Assembly (NCBI RefSeq): GCF_014643695.1
Contig: NZ_BMJY01000023.1
Span: forward strand, 1 to 36,869
Direction: 5' to 3'
Origin: Microbacterium album
Lineage (GTDB): Bacteria > Actinomycetota > Actinomycetes > Actinomycetales > Microbacteriaceae
DNA length: 36,869 bases
Shown: piece by piece, positions 24,207-32,266 of the stretch
Layout: the number at the start of each line of letters is the position of its first letter
How positions within the stretch are numbered: position 1 is the stretch's first letter
The notes under the pieces: model-generated
The model's input: the letters and a program-made list of their open reading frames with translations, nothing else
Database searches by the model: none
Told to the model about the DNA's origin: nothing
Program-made: the position numbers and the translations under genes

Positions 24207-25115
24207 CGCCGCGCCGGAGCCGCCGCGGTGGTCGCCGTTCTCGGGGCGGCCACCCTCGTCGGATGCACCGATGCGGGCGGCGCCGACGACGGACGTCCCG
24301 TCGTGCTCACGACGTTCACGGTGCTGGCCGACATCGCCCGCAACGTCGCCGGCGAGCACCTCCGCGTCGAGTCGATCACGAAGGTCGGAGCGGAGATCCA
24401 CGGCTACGAGCCGACCCCCGGCGACATCCGTGTCGCGTCCGAGGCGGATCTCATCCTCGACAACGGGCTGAACCTCGAGGCCTGGTTCGCGCAGTTCGTG
24501 CAGACGGTCGACGTTCCGCACGTCGTCGTGTCGGAGGGTGTGGAGGTCATCGACATCGCCGGGGACGCGGGAGCCGGCGCGCCGAACCCGCATGCGTGGA
24601 TGAGCCCGCTGGCCGTGCAGATCTATGTCGACAACATGGTCGACGCGTTCGCCGAGCTCGCGCCCGAGCACGCCGAGTCGTTCGCGGAGCAGGGGGAGGC
24701 CTACAAGGGGGAGCTGCAGGAGGTGCACGACGAGCTCGTCGCCGCGTTGGCGCCGCTGCCCGACACCCAGCGGGCGCTCGTGACGTGCGAGGGCGCGTTC
24801 TCCTACCTGGCGCGCGACGCCGGGCTCACCGAGGCGTACATCTGGCCCGTGAACGCCGAGCAGGAGGCCACGCCGCAGCGGATCGCCGCGACGATCGAGT
24901 TCGTGCGCGAGCACGACGTGCCCGCGGTGTTCTGCGAGTCGACCGTGTCGGATCGCGCGATGCGCCAGGTCGTCGAGGCCACGGGCGCCGAGTTCGGGGG
25001 AGTGCTCTATGTCGACTCGCTGTCCGAGGCGGATGGACCCGTGCCGACCTACCTCGACCTCATCCGCCACGACGTCGCCACGATCGTCGCGGGCCTGACG
25101 GGGCGCGCTCCGTGA
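24195..25115 (+). CDS. Metal ABC transporter substrate-binding lipoprotein (Mn-type)
   Basis: 306 residues. It has a lipoprotein signal peptide with lipobox LVGC (C24), then a cluster A-I metal-binding protein fold. Four metal ligands can be placed by homology to PsaA/MntC: H69 (HGYEPTPGD), H133 (NPHAWMSP), E199 (CEGAF) and D274 (YVDSL). Glu in the third place is the pattern of Mn/Fe-binding members; zinc binders (ZnuA) usually have His there and a His-rich loop, which is absent. It is the first gene of the operon and overlaps the ATPase gene by four bases (GTGA). Confidence 0.92.
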   Translation: MPKNRRAGAAAVVAVLGAATLVGCTDAGGADDGRPVVLTTFTVLADIARNVAGEHLRVESITKVGAEIHGYEPTPGDIRVASEADLILDNGLNLEAWFAQFVQTVDVPHVVVSEGVEVIDIAGDAGAGAPNPHAWMSPLAVQIYVDNMVDAFAELAPEHAESFAEQGEAYKGELQEVHDELVAALAPLPDTQRALVTCEGAFSYLARDAGLTEAYIWPVNAEQEATPQRIAATIEFVREHDVPAVFCESTVSDRAMRQVVEATGAEFGGVLYVDSLSEADGPVPTYLDLIRHDVATIVAGLTGRAP

Positions 25116-25858
25116 CCCCCGCGATTGACGTCGACTCCGTCACGGTGCGCTACGGCGACGTGACGGCGGTGGAGGACGTCTCCTTCGCCCTCCCCGAGGG
25201 CGGCGTGACGGGCCTGATCGGGATGAACGGGTCGGGCAAGTCGACGCTCTTCAAGACCCTCATGGGGATGATCCGCCCTCAGGCCGGGACGGTGCGGCTG
25301 GCCGGGACGACGCCCGCCGTCGCCCGCCGGCGGGGCCTGGTCGGGTACGTGCCGCAGAGCGAGGACGTGGACTGGGCCTTCCCCGTGAGCGTCCGCGACG
25401 TCGTCATGATGGGGCGGTACGGGTCGCAGGGCGTGACCCGGCGCGTCCGCGCCGTCGATCGCGACGCGGTCGACGAGGCGCTCGCCCGGGTCGAGCTGAC
25501 CGAGCTCGCCGAGCGGCAGATCGGGCGGCTGTCGGGAGGGCAGCGCAAGCGCGCATTCGTGGCCCGCGGGATCGCCCAGGGGGCGCGCATCCTGCTGCTG
25601 GACGAGCCGTTCGCGGGCGTCGACAAGCGATCCGAGGCGACCATCGTGCGGCTGCTGCGCGAGCTGGCGGACGACGGATGCACCGTGCTCATCTCGACGC
25701 ACGATCTGCAGGCGCTGCCGAGCCTCGCCGACGAGGCGATCCTGCTGCTGCGGCGCGTGCTGTTCCACGGCGGGGTCGCGGAGGCCCTGCAGCCGGAGAA
25801 CCTCGCGCGCGCGTTCGGCCTCGACGTGCTGCCCCGCCCGGAGGGAGAGGCGCCGTGA
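25112..25858 (+). CDS. Metal ABC transporter ATP-binding protein
   Basis: 248 residues from GTG 25112. Walker A is GMNGSGKST, the Q loop is YVPQSEDVDWAFP (a form typical of Mn/Zn transport ATPases), the signature is LSGGQRKR, Walker B is ILLLDEPFAGVD and the H loop is STHDL. It powers metal import with the neighbouring permease. Its start overlaps the stop of the binding-protein gene, and its own stop overlaps the permease start (GTGA). Confidence 0.94.
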   Translation: MTPAIDVDSVTVRYGDVTAVEDVSFALPEGGVTGLIGMNGSGKSTLFKTLMGMIRPQAGTVRLAGTTPAVARRRGLVGYVPQSEDVDWAFPVSVRDVVMMGRYGSQGVTRRVRAVDRDAVDEALARVELTELAERQIGRLSGGQRKRAFVARGIAQGARILLLDEPFAGVDKRSEATIVRLLRELADDGCTVLISTHDLQALPSLADEAILLLRRVLFHGGVAEALQPENLARAFGLDVLPRPEGEAP

Positions 25859-26727
25859 GTGTCCTCGACGTGCTCCTCGTGCCGCTGCAGTACGACTTCA
25901 TGCTCCGCGCGCTGGGCGCGACCGTGGTGGCGGCGATCGTGTGCGCCGTGCTCTCGTGCTGGCTCGTGCTGGTCGGCTGGTCGCTCATGGGCGACGCCGT
26001 CTCGCACGCCGTGCTGCCCGGCGTCGTGATCGCCTACGTCGTCGGCGCTCCGTTCGCGCTCGGCGCGCTCGTGTTCGGCCTGCTCGCCGTCGCGCTCATC
26101 GGGCTCATCCGCGGGACCAGTCGCGTCAAGGAGGACGCGGCGATCGGGATCGTGTTCACGACGCTGTTCGCGCTCGGCCTGGTGCTGATCTCCGTCACGC
26201 CGAGCCAGACCGACCTGAATCACATCATCTTCGGCAACATCCTCGGCGTCTCGTCGGCCGAGCTGCTGCAGATCGCGGTGCTCGCCGTCGTCGCGTTCGT
26301 CGCGCTGCTCGTCAAGCGGCGGGACCTGACCCTGTACGCGTTCGATCCGGCGCACGCGTTCGCGATCGGTCTGTCGCCCCGGATGCTCGGCGCGCTCCTG
26401 CTCGGGGTGCTCGCGCTCACTTCCGTGGTCGCGCTGCAGGTGGTGGGCGTGATCCTCGTGGTCGCGATGCTGATCATCCCCGGCGCGACGGCGTATCTGC
26501 TGACCGACCGGTTCGGGCGCATGCTCGTGATCGCGCCCGTGCTGTCGGCGCTCGCCGCGGTGGTCGGCATCTACGTGAGCTTCTGGCTGGATGCGGCCTC
26601 GGGCGGACTGGTCGTGCTCGTGCAGGGGGCGGTGTTCACGCTCGCGTATCTGTTCAGCCCGCGCCAGGGCGTGCTGACCGCGAGGCTGCGGACGCGGCGA
26701 CGGACCCGCGCGGCCGAGCGCGCCTAG
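25855..26727 (+). CDS. Metal ABC transporter permease (ABC-3 family)
   Basis: 290 residues from GTG 25855, with about eight membrane helices. ABC-3 family features are visible: the N-terminal FMLRALGAT segment, VGWSLMGDAVSHAVLPGV with its conserved Asp and His, DLNHIIFGNILGVS, and the late helix VVGVILVVAMLIIPGATAYLLT. It forms the membrane channel of the predicted Mn importer. The C-terminal tail is Arg-rich and cytoplasmic. It ends 46 bp before the convergent DUF4386 gene. Confidence 0.93.
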   Translation: MSVLDVLLVPLQYDFMLRALGATVVAAIVCAVLSCWLVLVGWSLMGDAVSHAVLPGVVIAYVVGAPFALGALVFGLLAVALIGLIRGTSRVKEDAAIGIVFTTLFALGLVLISVTPSQTDLNHIIFGNILGVSSAELLQIAVLAVVAFVALLVKRRDLTLYAFDPAHAFAIGLSPRMLGALLLGVLALTSVVALQVVGVILVVAMLIIPGATAYLLTDRFGRMLVIAPVLSALAAVVGIYVSFWLDAASGGLVVLVQGAVFTLAYLFSPRQGVLTARLRTRRRTRAAERA

Positions 26728-26773
26728 CTCCGACCGCTCGGGCTCGTGAGGTCGCGCCGGGGGCGTGCGCCGC

Positions 26774-27463
26774 TCAGCTCGCGGGTTGCAGCGCAGGGGC
26801 GGCGGAGAGGCGCGCGACGGCCTCACGGCGGAAGCCGCGCACCACCAGCCACACGCCCAGGCCGATCTCCCACAGCGCGATCGGCAGGGCCGCCACCGCC
26901 GCGATGCCGGACACCTGGTCCACCATCCCGAAGAGCGAGCCGGTCGTGGAGGCCAGCAGCAGCGGTGCCCCGAAGATGCCGAGCAGCGGGAGGGCGCGAG
27001 GCACCAGGCCGGAGCGATACAGGGCCGTGCCGAGCAGGAGCGCGTTGGCGACCGGGATCAGTCCGGGGCCGAGCAGGAACGCCCAGTCGTGCACTGCGAC
27101 GAGCGCCGCCTCCGTCGCGGAGCCGTCGGGATCGCGCGGCACGTCCAGGAGCGAGAGCATCGCGACGACGCCGATCATGATGACGGCGCCCTCGACCAGT
27201 CGAGCGGCGACGAAGCCGAGCGCGAGCGTCTCGCTGTGGCGGCGCACGATCGGATACAGGGCCACGGCCGTGCCCACGCAGGCGACGGCGAGCACGACCT
27301 CGAGCGCCGCGGCCCACCGCAGCGCGTCGACCTGGCCGGGAAGCGCGAGGCTCGCGGGGTCGGCCAGCACCGGGGCCTTCAGTGCGAGCGCGGGGATCGA
27401 CGTGACGATCGTGAGCAGGTAGAGGGCGCCGGCGACCAGGGCGACGCGTCGGGGGTGGGACAT
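26774..27463 (-). CDS. DUF4386 family membrane protein
   Basis: 229 residues, six predicted membrane helices. The DUF4386 pattern is clear: N-terminal RRVALVAGALYLLTIVTSIPA, ALEVVLAVACVGTAVALYPIVRRHSE, ARLVEGAVIMIG and a late LPIALWEIGLGVWLVVRGF. The function of the family is unknown. It is divergent from a TetR gene, with two operator copies in the gap, so it is probably the main target of that repressor. Confidence 0.9.
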   Translation of the reverse strand: MSHPRRVALVAGALYLLTIVTSIPALALKAPVLADPASLALPGQVDALRWAAALEVVLAVACVGTAVALYPIVRRHSETLALGFVAARLVEGAVIMIGVVAMLSLLDVPRDPDGSATEAALVAVHDWAFLLGPGLIPVANALLLGTALYRSGLVPRALPLLGIFGAPLLLASTTGSLFGMVDQVSGIAAVAALPIALWEIGLGVWLVVRGFRREAVARLSAAPALQPAS

Positions 27464-27484
27464 CTCGGCCTCTCGGGTTCGGTG

Positions 27485-27501
27485 GGTGTACGCCGTACAC
27501 C
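27485..27501. promoter_or_regulatory. TetR operator copy 1
   Basis: A perfect palindrome with arms GGTGTACG and CGTACACC around one central base, in the gap between the divergent DUF4386 and TetR genes. A second copy lies 36 bp downstream (centre to centre). Confidence 0.75.
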
Positions 27502-27520
27502 TCTGTTGATGATGAGCGTA

Positions 27521-27537
27521 GGTGTACGCTGTACGCC
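27521..27537. promoter_or_regulatory. TetR operator copy 2
   Basis: GGTGTACG, one base, then TGTACGCC: the same site as 27485-27501 with two mismatched pairs. It is closer to the TetR start (27568), so this copy may serve autoregulation and the perfect copy may control DUF4386 (inference). Confidence 0.7.
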
Positions 27538-27567
27538 TGTCAATCGTCCGGGAGCGGAGGGAGCGGG

Positions 27568-28284
27568 ATGCCGGCTGCGGAGGAGGCTCGTCGGACGCCG
27601 CTGACGCGCGAGCGCGCGCTGAGCGAGGCCGTGGCGCTCGCCGATGCCGAGGGGATCGACGCCGTCAGCATGCGCAACCTCGCCGCCCGCCTCGGCGTCG
27701 TCCCGATGGCCCTCTACAAGCACGTGGCGAACAAGGAGGACCTGCTCGGCGGCGTGGTGGACGTGCTGATCGGCGAGTACGCGGCCCCGGAGCCCGGCCT
27801 GGAGTGGAAGGAGGCGGTGCGCGCCCGCATCCTCTCGGCCCGCGACGTCCTGCTGCGCCACCCGTGGGCGCGGCGGGTGATCGAGACGCGGGCGAAGCGG
27901 ACGCCCGTCGTGCTCGGCTACATGGACTCGCTCGCGGGGATGTTCATGGCGGGCGGGCTGTCGGCCGACCTCACCCATCACGCGATGCACGTGCTCGGCC
28001 ACCGGATCTGGGGCTTCAACCCCGAGGCCTTCGAGGGCCCCGACGCGCTGCCCGTGCCCGAGGATCCGGCGGAGCGCGAGCGGATGATCCAGTACGTGTC
28101 CCAGACGTACCCGAACATCCTCGCCATCGCCGTCGCGACGTCCGGGGGCGCGATCGGTCCCGACGGGCCCGGGTGCGACGAGCAGTACGAGTTCGAGCTC
28201 GGCCTCGACCTCATCCTCGACGCCGTCGAACGCCTGCACGAGGCCGGCTGGACGTCGCGGCGCGCGCCGGCAGGCTCGCCCTGA
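27568..28284 (+). CDS. TetR family transcriptional regulator (TetR-class C-terminal domain)
   Basis: 238 residues. The helix-turn-helix (about 13-60) contains LTRERALSEAVALAD, SMRNLAARLGV and ALYKHVANKEDLL, the true TetR form of the motif. The larger C-terminal domain resembles the tetracycline-repressor type (VLRHPWARRVIETR, HHAMHVLGHRIWGFN). The start ATG 27568 follows GGAGGGAGCGGG. It should bind the two palindromes just upstream and repress DUF4386 and itself. The inducing ligand is unknown. The SRPBCC gene follows by 46 bp in the same direction. Confidence 0.9.
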   Translation: MPAAEEARRTPLTRERALSEAVALADAEGIDAVSMRNLAARLGVVPMALYKHVANKEDLLGGVVDVLIGEYAAPEPGLEWKEAVRARILSARDVLLRHPWARRVIETRAKRTPVVLGYMDSLAGMFMAGGLSADLTHHAMHVLGHRIWGFNPEAFEGPDALPVPEDPAERERMIQYVSQTYPNILAIAVATSGGAIGPDGPGCDEQYEFELGLDLILDAVERLHEAGWTSRRAPAGSP

Positions 28285-28330
28285 CGGCCACGCCACGCGG
28301 CGTTGGATAGGGTCGCTTCTCGGGAGTGTC

Positions 28331-28939
28331 ATGAGAGCGCTGAGCCGGCCGAGGCCGCTGTACATCGAGTCGCTGATCCGGGCGGATCTCGACCGGGTGT
28401 GGCAGCTGACGCAGGACCCCGCGCTGCACGCGCGCTGGGACCTGCGCTTCAGCGCGATCGTCCCGGAGTCAGCAGACGAGCGCGGCCGCGTGCGGTTCCG
28501 GTACGAGCGTCGCCTCCCGCTGCACCGCATCCGCGGCACGGGGATCTCCCTCGGCGAGCGCGAACGCTCGGACGGCACGCGGACGTCGGCGCTGGCTTTC
28601 GAGACGGACGACCGGCTCTCGCCGCTGCGCGGCGGGCGCGGCTACTGGCGCTACACCCCCACGCCCGAGGGCGTCCGTTTCGTCACCGGCTACGACTACG
28701 TCCCCGGCTTCGGTCGGATCCCGGACCTGGTGCTGCGCCCTGTGATCCTCTGGATGACCGCGTGGAGCTTCGACCGGCTGCGCATCTGGGCCGAGACCGG
28801 CGTCCCGCCCGAGCGCTGGGGGTCGTGGTCGGTGCTGGCCTGGTGGCGCCCCGGCCGTCCCCGCGCCCGCCGCTGCCGCACGGCGCCCCCGCGCAGGGAC
28901 GTGATGGCGGACGCGCCCGCGACTCTGGGGGAGCTGTGA
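28331..28939 (+). CDS. SRPBCC (START-like) family protein
   Basis: 202 residues. The first ~150 have the pattern of a ligand-binding SRPBCC fold: IESLIRADLDRVWQLTQDPALHARWD, a run of beta strands and a C-terminal amphipathic helix FDRLRIWAETG. This is followed by an Arg-rich tail. ATG 28331 has GGGAGTG upstream. It overlaps the DUF4166 gene by four bases (GTGA), so the two are co-translated. Ligand unknown. Confidence 0.82.
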   Translation: MRALSRPRPLYIESLIRADLDRVWQLTQDPALHARWDLRFSAIVPESADERGRVRFRYERRLPLHRIRGTGISLGERERSDGTRTSALAFETDDRLSPLRGGRGYWRYTPTPEGVRFVTGYDYVPGFGRIPDLVLRPVILWMTAWSFDRLRIWAETGVPPERWGSWSVLAWWRPGRPRARRCRTAPPRRDVMADAPATLGEL

Positions 28940-29622
28940 CCGAAGCCGCGCCGATCTTCGCCGCCGCGCTCGGCGAGGAGCGTTTCGCACGGCTGCACCC
29001 GATGCTGCAGCGCCGCTTCGGCGTCTCGCTCGCGGGCGGGTACGGCTGCGTCGGCAGCGGCACGATGACCCGCGTCCGCCGCGGCCCGTGGTGGACCGTG
29101 CCGTTCCTCCTGTTCGGCCGGCTGCGGCGGATCCTCGTGCCGATCGCGGGCGAGCAGATCCCGTTCCGGATCGAGAACTACGCCTACCGCGATCCCTTCG
29201 GACGGGAGACGGTCACGTTCGTGCGGGAATTCCTCATGAACCGCCGCCCCGCCCGCTTCGACGCGACGATGGTCCTCGATCCGGCCCGGGCCATCGTCGT
29301 CGACTACCTCGGCACGCACCAGCACCTCGCGGTCGACCTCGACCTCGACGTGGATGAGCACGGCGCGCTGCTGCTGCGCTCCGGGGAGCAGCGCTTCTAC
29401 GAGGGACCGATCGCGTTCCGCTTCCCGATGCTGTTCTCGGGCAGCGCCCGCCTCCGGGAGCACTACGACGACGCCCGCGGGGCGTTCCACATCCACCTCG
29501 AGGTGCACAACCGGGCCTTCGGCTTCCTGTTCGGCTACGAGGGCTGGTTCCGCTGCGAGTTCCCGCCCGCGTCCGACGCCCCCGCCCGCCTCAAGCCCCG
29601 CCGACACGAAGCCCGGCTGTGA
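28936..29622 (+). CDS. DUF4166 domain protein
   Basis: 228 residues from GTG 28936. The DUF4166 pattern is visible: LHPMLQRRFGVSLAGGYGCVGSGTMTRVRRGPWWTVP near the N-terminus, a middle beta-rich part (PFRIENYAYRDPFGRETVTFVREF) and a C-terminal IHLEVHNRAFGFLFGYEGWF. The function is unknown. DUF4166 also occurs as the C-terminal part of larger fusions with NAD-dependent epimerase-like domains, which suggests a lipid- or quinone-related role, but nothing here proves it. It ends 55 bp before the convergent Acg-like gene. Confidence 0.85.
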   Translation: MTEAAPIFAAALGEERFARLHPMLQRRFGVSLAGGYGCVGSGTMTRVRRGPWWTVPFLLFGRLRRILVPIAGEQIPFRIENYAYRDPFGRETVTFVREFLMNRRPARFDATMVLDPARAIVVDYLGTHQHLAVDLDLDVDEHGALLLRSGEQRFYEGPIAFRFPMLFSGSARLREHYDDARGAFHIHLEVHNRAFGFLFGYEGWFRCEFPPASDAPARLKPRRHEARL

Positions 29623-29676
29623 CGCGCGCGGGCCCGCGGAAGCGATGCCGCTGCTGACGGGGGAGATGACCGGAAG

Positions 29677-30903
29677 TCAGTACGCGGTGTCGGGCTCGCC
29701 GCTGCGCGACTGAGCGTCGGCGAGGACGTCCTCGACCGCTCGGCGCGGGCTCGGGGGAGCGGCCACCGTGGGGTGTCCGATCCGGAAGGTCATGATCGCG
29801 TGTCCGGCGGGCACGAGGTCGGCGAGTTCGCGCGTGAAGTGCGGATCGAGCCCGGCCGATTCCTCCCGATCGACGCGCTCGGGGATCTGGCACAGCGGCT
29901 GCATCGCGATGCCGTCCGCCGTCGCCATCAGGTGCAGGCGCTGGTAGGCGCGCCCTGCGGCCAGGCGCGCGGCCGGGTCATGCCCGTCGGGGACCACGAG
30001 AGCTCCGAACGCGGCCGCGGTGGGCACCTGGGTGTCGCGCGTGCCCCGCAGCCATCCGTCGTGATTCTGCTCGCGCGTCGTCGGGAAGATCTTCGCGACC
30101 GTCCGGATGAACGCGGGCTGCCCCGAGGCGTCGATCGTGACGCCGTCCCGCAGCCGCTGGATGTCGCGCCACTCCGAGCGGTACCAGCGGTGGTCGTCCG
30201 CCGCCTGATCCGGATCCGCGATGATCGCCTCGGTCGCGCGCACCGTCAGGTCGCCGAACGCGCGTCGTTCGTCGTCGTCCGCGAGCCACAGCAGCGAGAC
30301 GCCGGCGCCCTCGGCGGCGTCACGGTAGCGCTTCAGCGCCGCGTCCGACACGGGGCGTTCGGCAAGGTACGCCGCGCGGTCGGTGTGCCGCGAGGGGATC
30401 GCGTCGGCCAGCGGCGACGCGGTGCGGGCGGTGGGCGCGAGGTCCACTCGTGCTACGTGACCCGGGTCGGACGGGTCTGGCAGCAGCGTCGGGGTCGCCC
30501 GAAGGCCGGCGAGCGGCGCGACCGTGAGGAGGTTCTCCAGCGCGCACCCGAGGGAGATCTGCTGCTCGCGCAGCAGCGGATCGATCGTGCCGATCGTGCG
30601 GGTGCCGTCGGCGAACACGTCGATGCGGTCCGGCTCCACGCGGAAGATCCACGGCTGGGTGTTGTGCGCATTCGCGGCGAGGATCGCGGCGTGGACGAGG
30701 TCCCGCGGGCCCGACGGGGCCGGCAAGGACCACGGCTCGTACGCCGGCCCCGTGCCCGCGGCGAACACCCCGCCGTCCACGGAACGCCAGGTGAGCGCGC
30801 CCGCGGCCGCGACGGCGACGGACCCGGCGCCCCAGGCGCCGATCCGGAGCATGTCCCGGCGGGAGAGCCGTCCGCGGCCGCGAGGCGTTGCGTCACTCGT
30901 CAT
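29677..30903 (-). CDS. Acg-like nitroreductase-family flavoprotein with Tat signal
   Basis: 408 residues. A twin-arginine signal (SRRDMLR followed by a hydrophobic stretch, about 14-45) precedes a nitroreductase-type double domain like that of mycobacterial Acg (Rv2032): AAILAANAHNTQPWIFRV, PSRHTDRAAYL, and AFGALVVPDG with YQRLHLMATADGIAMQPL near the end. Acg proteins bind FMN, but the fold often lacks normal nitroreductase turnover; sequestering flavin has been suggested for the family. Its start lies 11 bases inside the end of the TetR gene, so the two form one operon, and the TetR protein very likely controls it. Confidence 0.88.
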   Translation of the reverse strand: MTSDATPRGRGRLSRRDMLRIGAWGAGSVAVAAAGALTWRSVDGGVFAAGTGPAYEPWSLPAPSGPRDLVHAAILAANAHNTQPWIFRVEPDRIDVFADGTRTIGTIDPLLREQQISLGCALENLLTVAPLAGLRATPTLLPDPSDPGHVARVDLAPTARTASPLADAIPSRHTDRAAYLAERPVSDAALKRYRDAAEGAGVSLLWLADDDERRAFGDLTVRATEAIIADPDQAADDHRWYRSEWRDIQRLRDGVTIDASGQPAFIRTVAKIFPTTREQNHDGWLRGTRDTQVPTAAAFGALVVPDGHDPAARLAAGRAYQRLHLMATADGIAMQPLCQIPERVDREESAGLDPHFTRELADLVPAGHAIMTFRIGHPTVAAPPSPRRAVEDVLADAQSRSGEPDTAY

Positions 30904-31549
30904 CGCCGTGCCCGTTCGTCCACAGCTCCCGCGCCGCCGGCGTCAGGTGCGGTTCCAGCACCGCGAACACGAGGTCGAGCAGGCGGGCGACCTCGGCGGG
31001 ATCGTCGGCGTCGCCGGTGATCTCGAGCAGCGTGATCCAGTTCTCCGCCACGAGCCACACGGCCGCCAGCAGGTCGGGCAGCGGGGACCGGGGGCGCAGC
31101 AGCTCCCGTTCGACCAGCAGGCCCGCGAGCGCCGTCCACTCCTGCATGCGCTGGCGGTACGCGTCGCGATACGCGTCTGCGAGCTCCGGGTCGGCGCGCA
31201 GCAGCGCCACGAGCTCCCGCCCGAAGAACCGATACCGCCAGGCCAACGCGCCGCCGCGGACCATGCCCGCGCGCAGCGCGCCGAGCGGATTCGCCGCGAT
31301 CGCCTCACCGCCTTCCGCCCAGTCCTGCGCGTGGTCGCGGATCATCTCGGCGAGCAGGCCGCGGATGATCTCGCGCTTGCCGGCGAAGTGGTAGTAGAGG
31401 TTGCCGGGGCTGATGCCCAGCTCGGCCGCGATGCGGTTCGTGCTGACCGCCGCCGTGCCGTGGTCGTTGAACAGCGCGCGGGCCGCCTCGAGGATCCGGG
31501 CACGGGTGGCATCCGATCGGGGGGTCGGACGTGGCGGATTAGAGTTCAC
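30893..31549 (-). CDS. TetR family transcriptional regulator
   Basis: 218 residues from GTG 31549. The N-terminal helix-turn-helix (about 12-58) has ARILEAARALFNDHG, STNRIAAELGISPGNLYYHFAGKREII. The C-terminal domain matches the common TetR C-terminal form with WRYRFFGRELVALLRADPEL. No other Met or Val start lies before the HTH, so the GTG within the operator is the best start, and it implies a leaderless message. It is the first gene of an operon with the Acg-like protein and should repress it through the tandem palindromes over its own promoter. Confidence 0.9.
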   Translation of the reverse strand: MNSNPPRPTPRSDATRARILEAARALFNDHGTAAVSTNRIAAELGISPGNLYYHFAGKREIIRGLLAEMIRDHAQDWAEGGEAIAANPLGALRAGMVRGGALAWRYRFFGRELVALLRADPELADAYRDAYRQRMQEWTALAGLLVERELLRPRSPLPDLLAAVWLVAENWITLLEITGDADDPAEVARLLDLVFAVLEPHLTPAARELWTNGHGDDE

Positions 31550-31557
31550 GCTCTAAT
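31538..31557. promoter_or_regulatory. TetR operator over the GTG start (copy A)
   Basis: Arms ATTAGAG (31538-31544) and CTCTAAT (31551-31557) around a 6-nt centre. The site covers the start codon and the predicted transcription start of the TetR-Acg operon. Confidence 0.75.
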
Positions 31558-31584
31558 TAGAGCGAAGACTCTAGATAATCGCAA
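31550..31584 (-). promoter_or_regulatory. Leaderless promoter of the TetR-Acg operon
   Basis: Read on the minus strand: -35 TTGCGA, 17-nt spacer, -10 TCTAAT, 6 nt, then the GTG start codon. The geometry is the same as at the Mn transporter promoter. Both operators overlap it. Confidence 0.65.
31557..31574. promoter_or_regulatory. TetR operator over the core promoter (copy B)
   Basis: TTAGAG (31557-31562), 6 nt, CTCTAG (31569-31574): the same half-sites and spacer as copy A, 18 bp away, which places both sites close to the same helical face region. The copies abut, sharing the junction around 31557. Confidence 0.7.
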
Positions 31585-31719
31585 GTCGCGGCCTCGCGCG
31601 CGGCGTGGCCGGCGCACGCCGCGCTCGGTTCCGGGTGCAGGTGCGCTCGGCTAGCGTTGCGTACTGTCCGTCCCGTCGATGCCGCGGGCTCAGGGCCGAT
31701 CGGTGCGGCGAAGGGGAGT

Positions 31720-32235
31720 ATGACCACGGGAGAGGGATCAGTCCGACAGCGCCATCCCGTGCCGGTGGCGCTGTGGGTCGCCGCCGTGGTCGGCACTGTG
31801 CACGGGGCGTGGAGCCTCTACTGGGCGTTCGGGGGACGGGCGCTGCTGGACACCGTGGGGCAGTGGGCGGTCCAGGCCGTCGATGACGAGCCTGCGCTCG
31901 CGTTCGCCGTCCTGCTCGGTGTGGGCATCCTCAAGCTGCTGGCGGCCTGGATCCCGCTGCTTTCCGAACGCGGTCACCTCCCGGGGCGACCGCTGTGGCG
32001 GCTGGTGGCCTGGGTGGGCGGCCCCGCGCTCGTCCTGTATGGGCTGCTCAACGCCGCCGTGGCCGGCGCAGTCCTGCTCGGGTGGACCGGGACGCCGGCC
32101 GACGATCGCCCGGGTCTGATCGGCCATGCGCTGATCTGGGATCCGATGTTCGCCGTCTGGGGTGCGGCGTTGACCCTGGGGCTGGTCGCCACCCGCAACC
32201 GCAGGGGGAGAGACCCTGCGGGCCGGTCGCTATAG
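31720..32235 (+). CDS. DUF3995 family membrane protein
   Basis: 171 residues from ATG 31720, with an AAGGGGAG very close upstream; a TTG at 31657 in frame is a weaker alternative. Four predicted membrane helices fit DUF3995: ALWVAAVVGTVHGAWSLYWAFGG near the N-terminus, VLLGVGILKLLAAWIPLL, a third helix with YGLLNAAVAG, and a final one with WDPMFAVWGAALTLGL. The family function is unknown. It reads in the same direction as tspO. Confidence 0.85.
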   Translation: MTTGEGSVRQRHPVPVALWVAAVVGTVHGAWSLYWAFGGRALLDTVGQWAVQAVDDEPALAFAVLLGVGILKLLAAWIPLLSERGHLPGRPLWRLVAWVGGPALVLYGLLNAAVAGAVLLGWTGTPADDRPGLIGHALIWDPMFAVWGAALTLGLVATRNRRGRDPAGRSL

Positions 32236-32236
32236 T
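32231..32236 (+). promoter_or_regulatory. -10 element of tspO
   Basis: TATAGT, 30 bp before the tspO start, at the end of the DUF3995 gene. The matching -35 region is weak. Confidence 0.5.
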
Positions 32237-32266
32237 GGACGGCTACCGACAGGCGAGGGGGCACCG

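Noticed and set aside
24263..25111. N-terminal extension of the ABC ATPase
   Set aside because: It is the antiphase of the substrate-binding gene. The GTG at 25112 gives a standard ATPase N-terminus and the usual four-base overlap.
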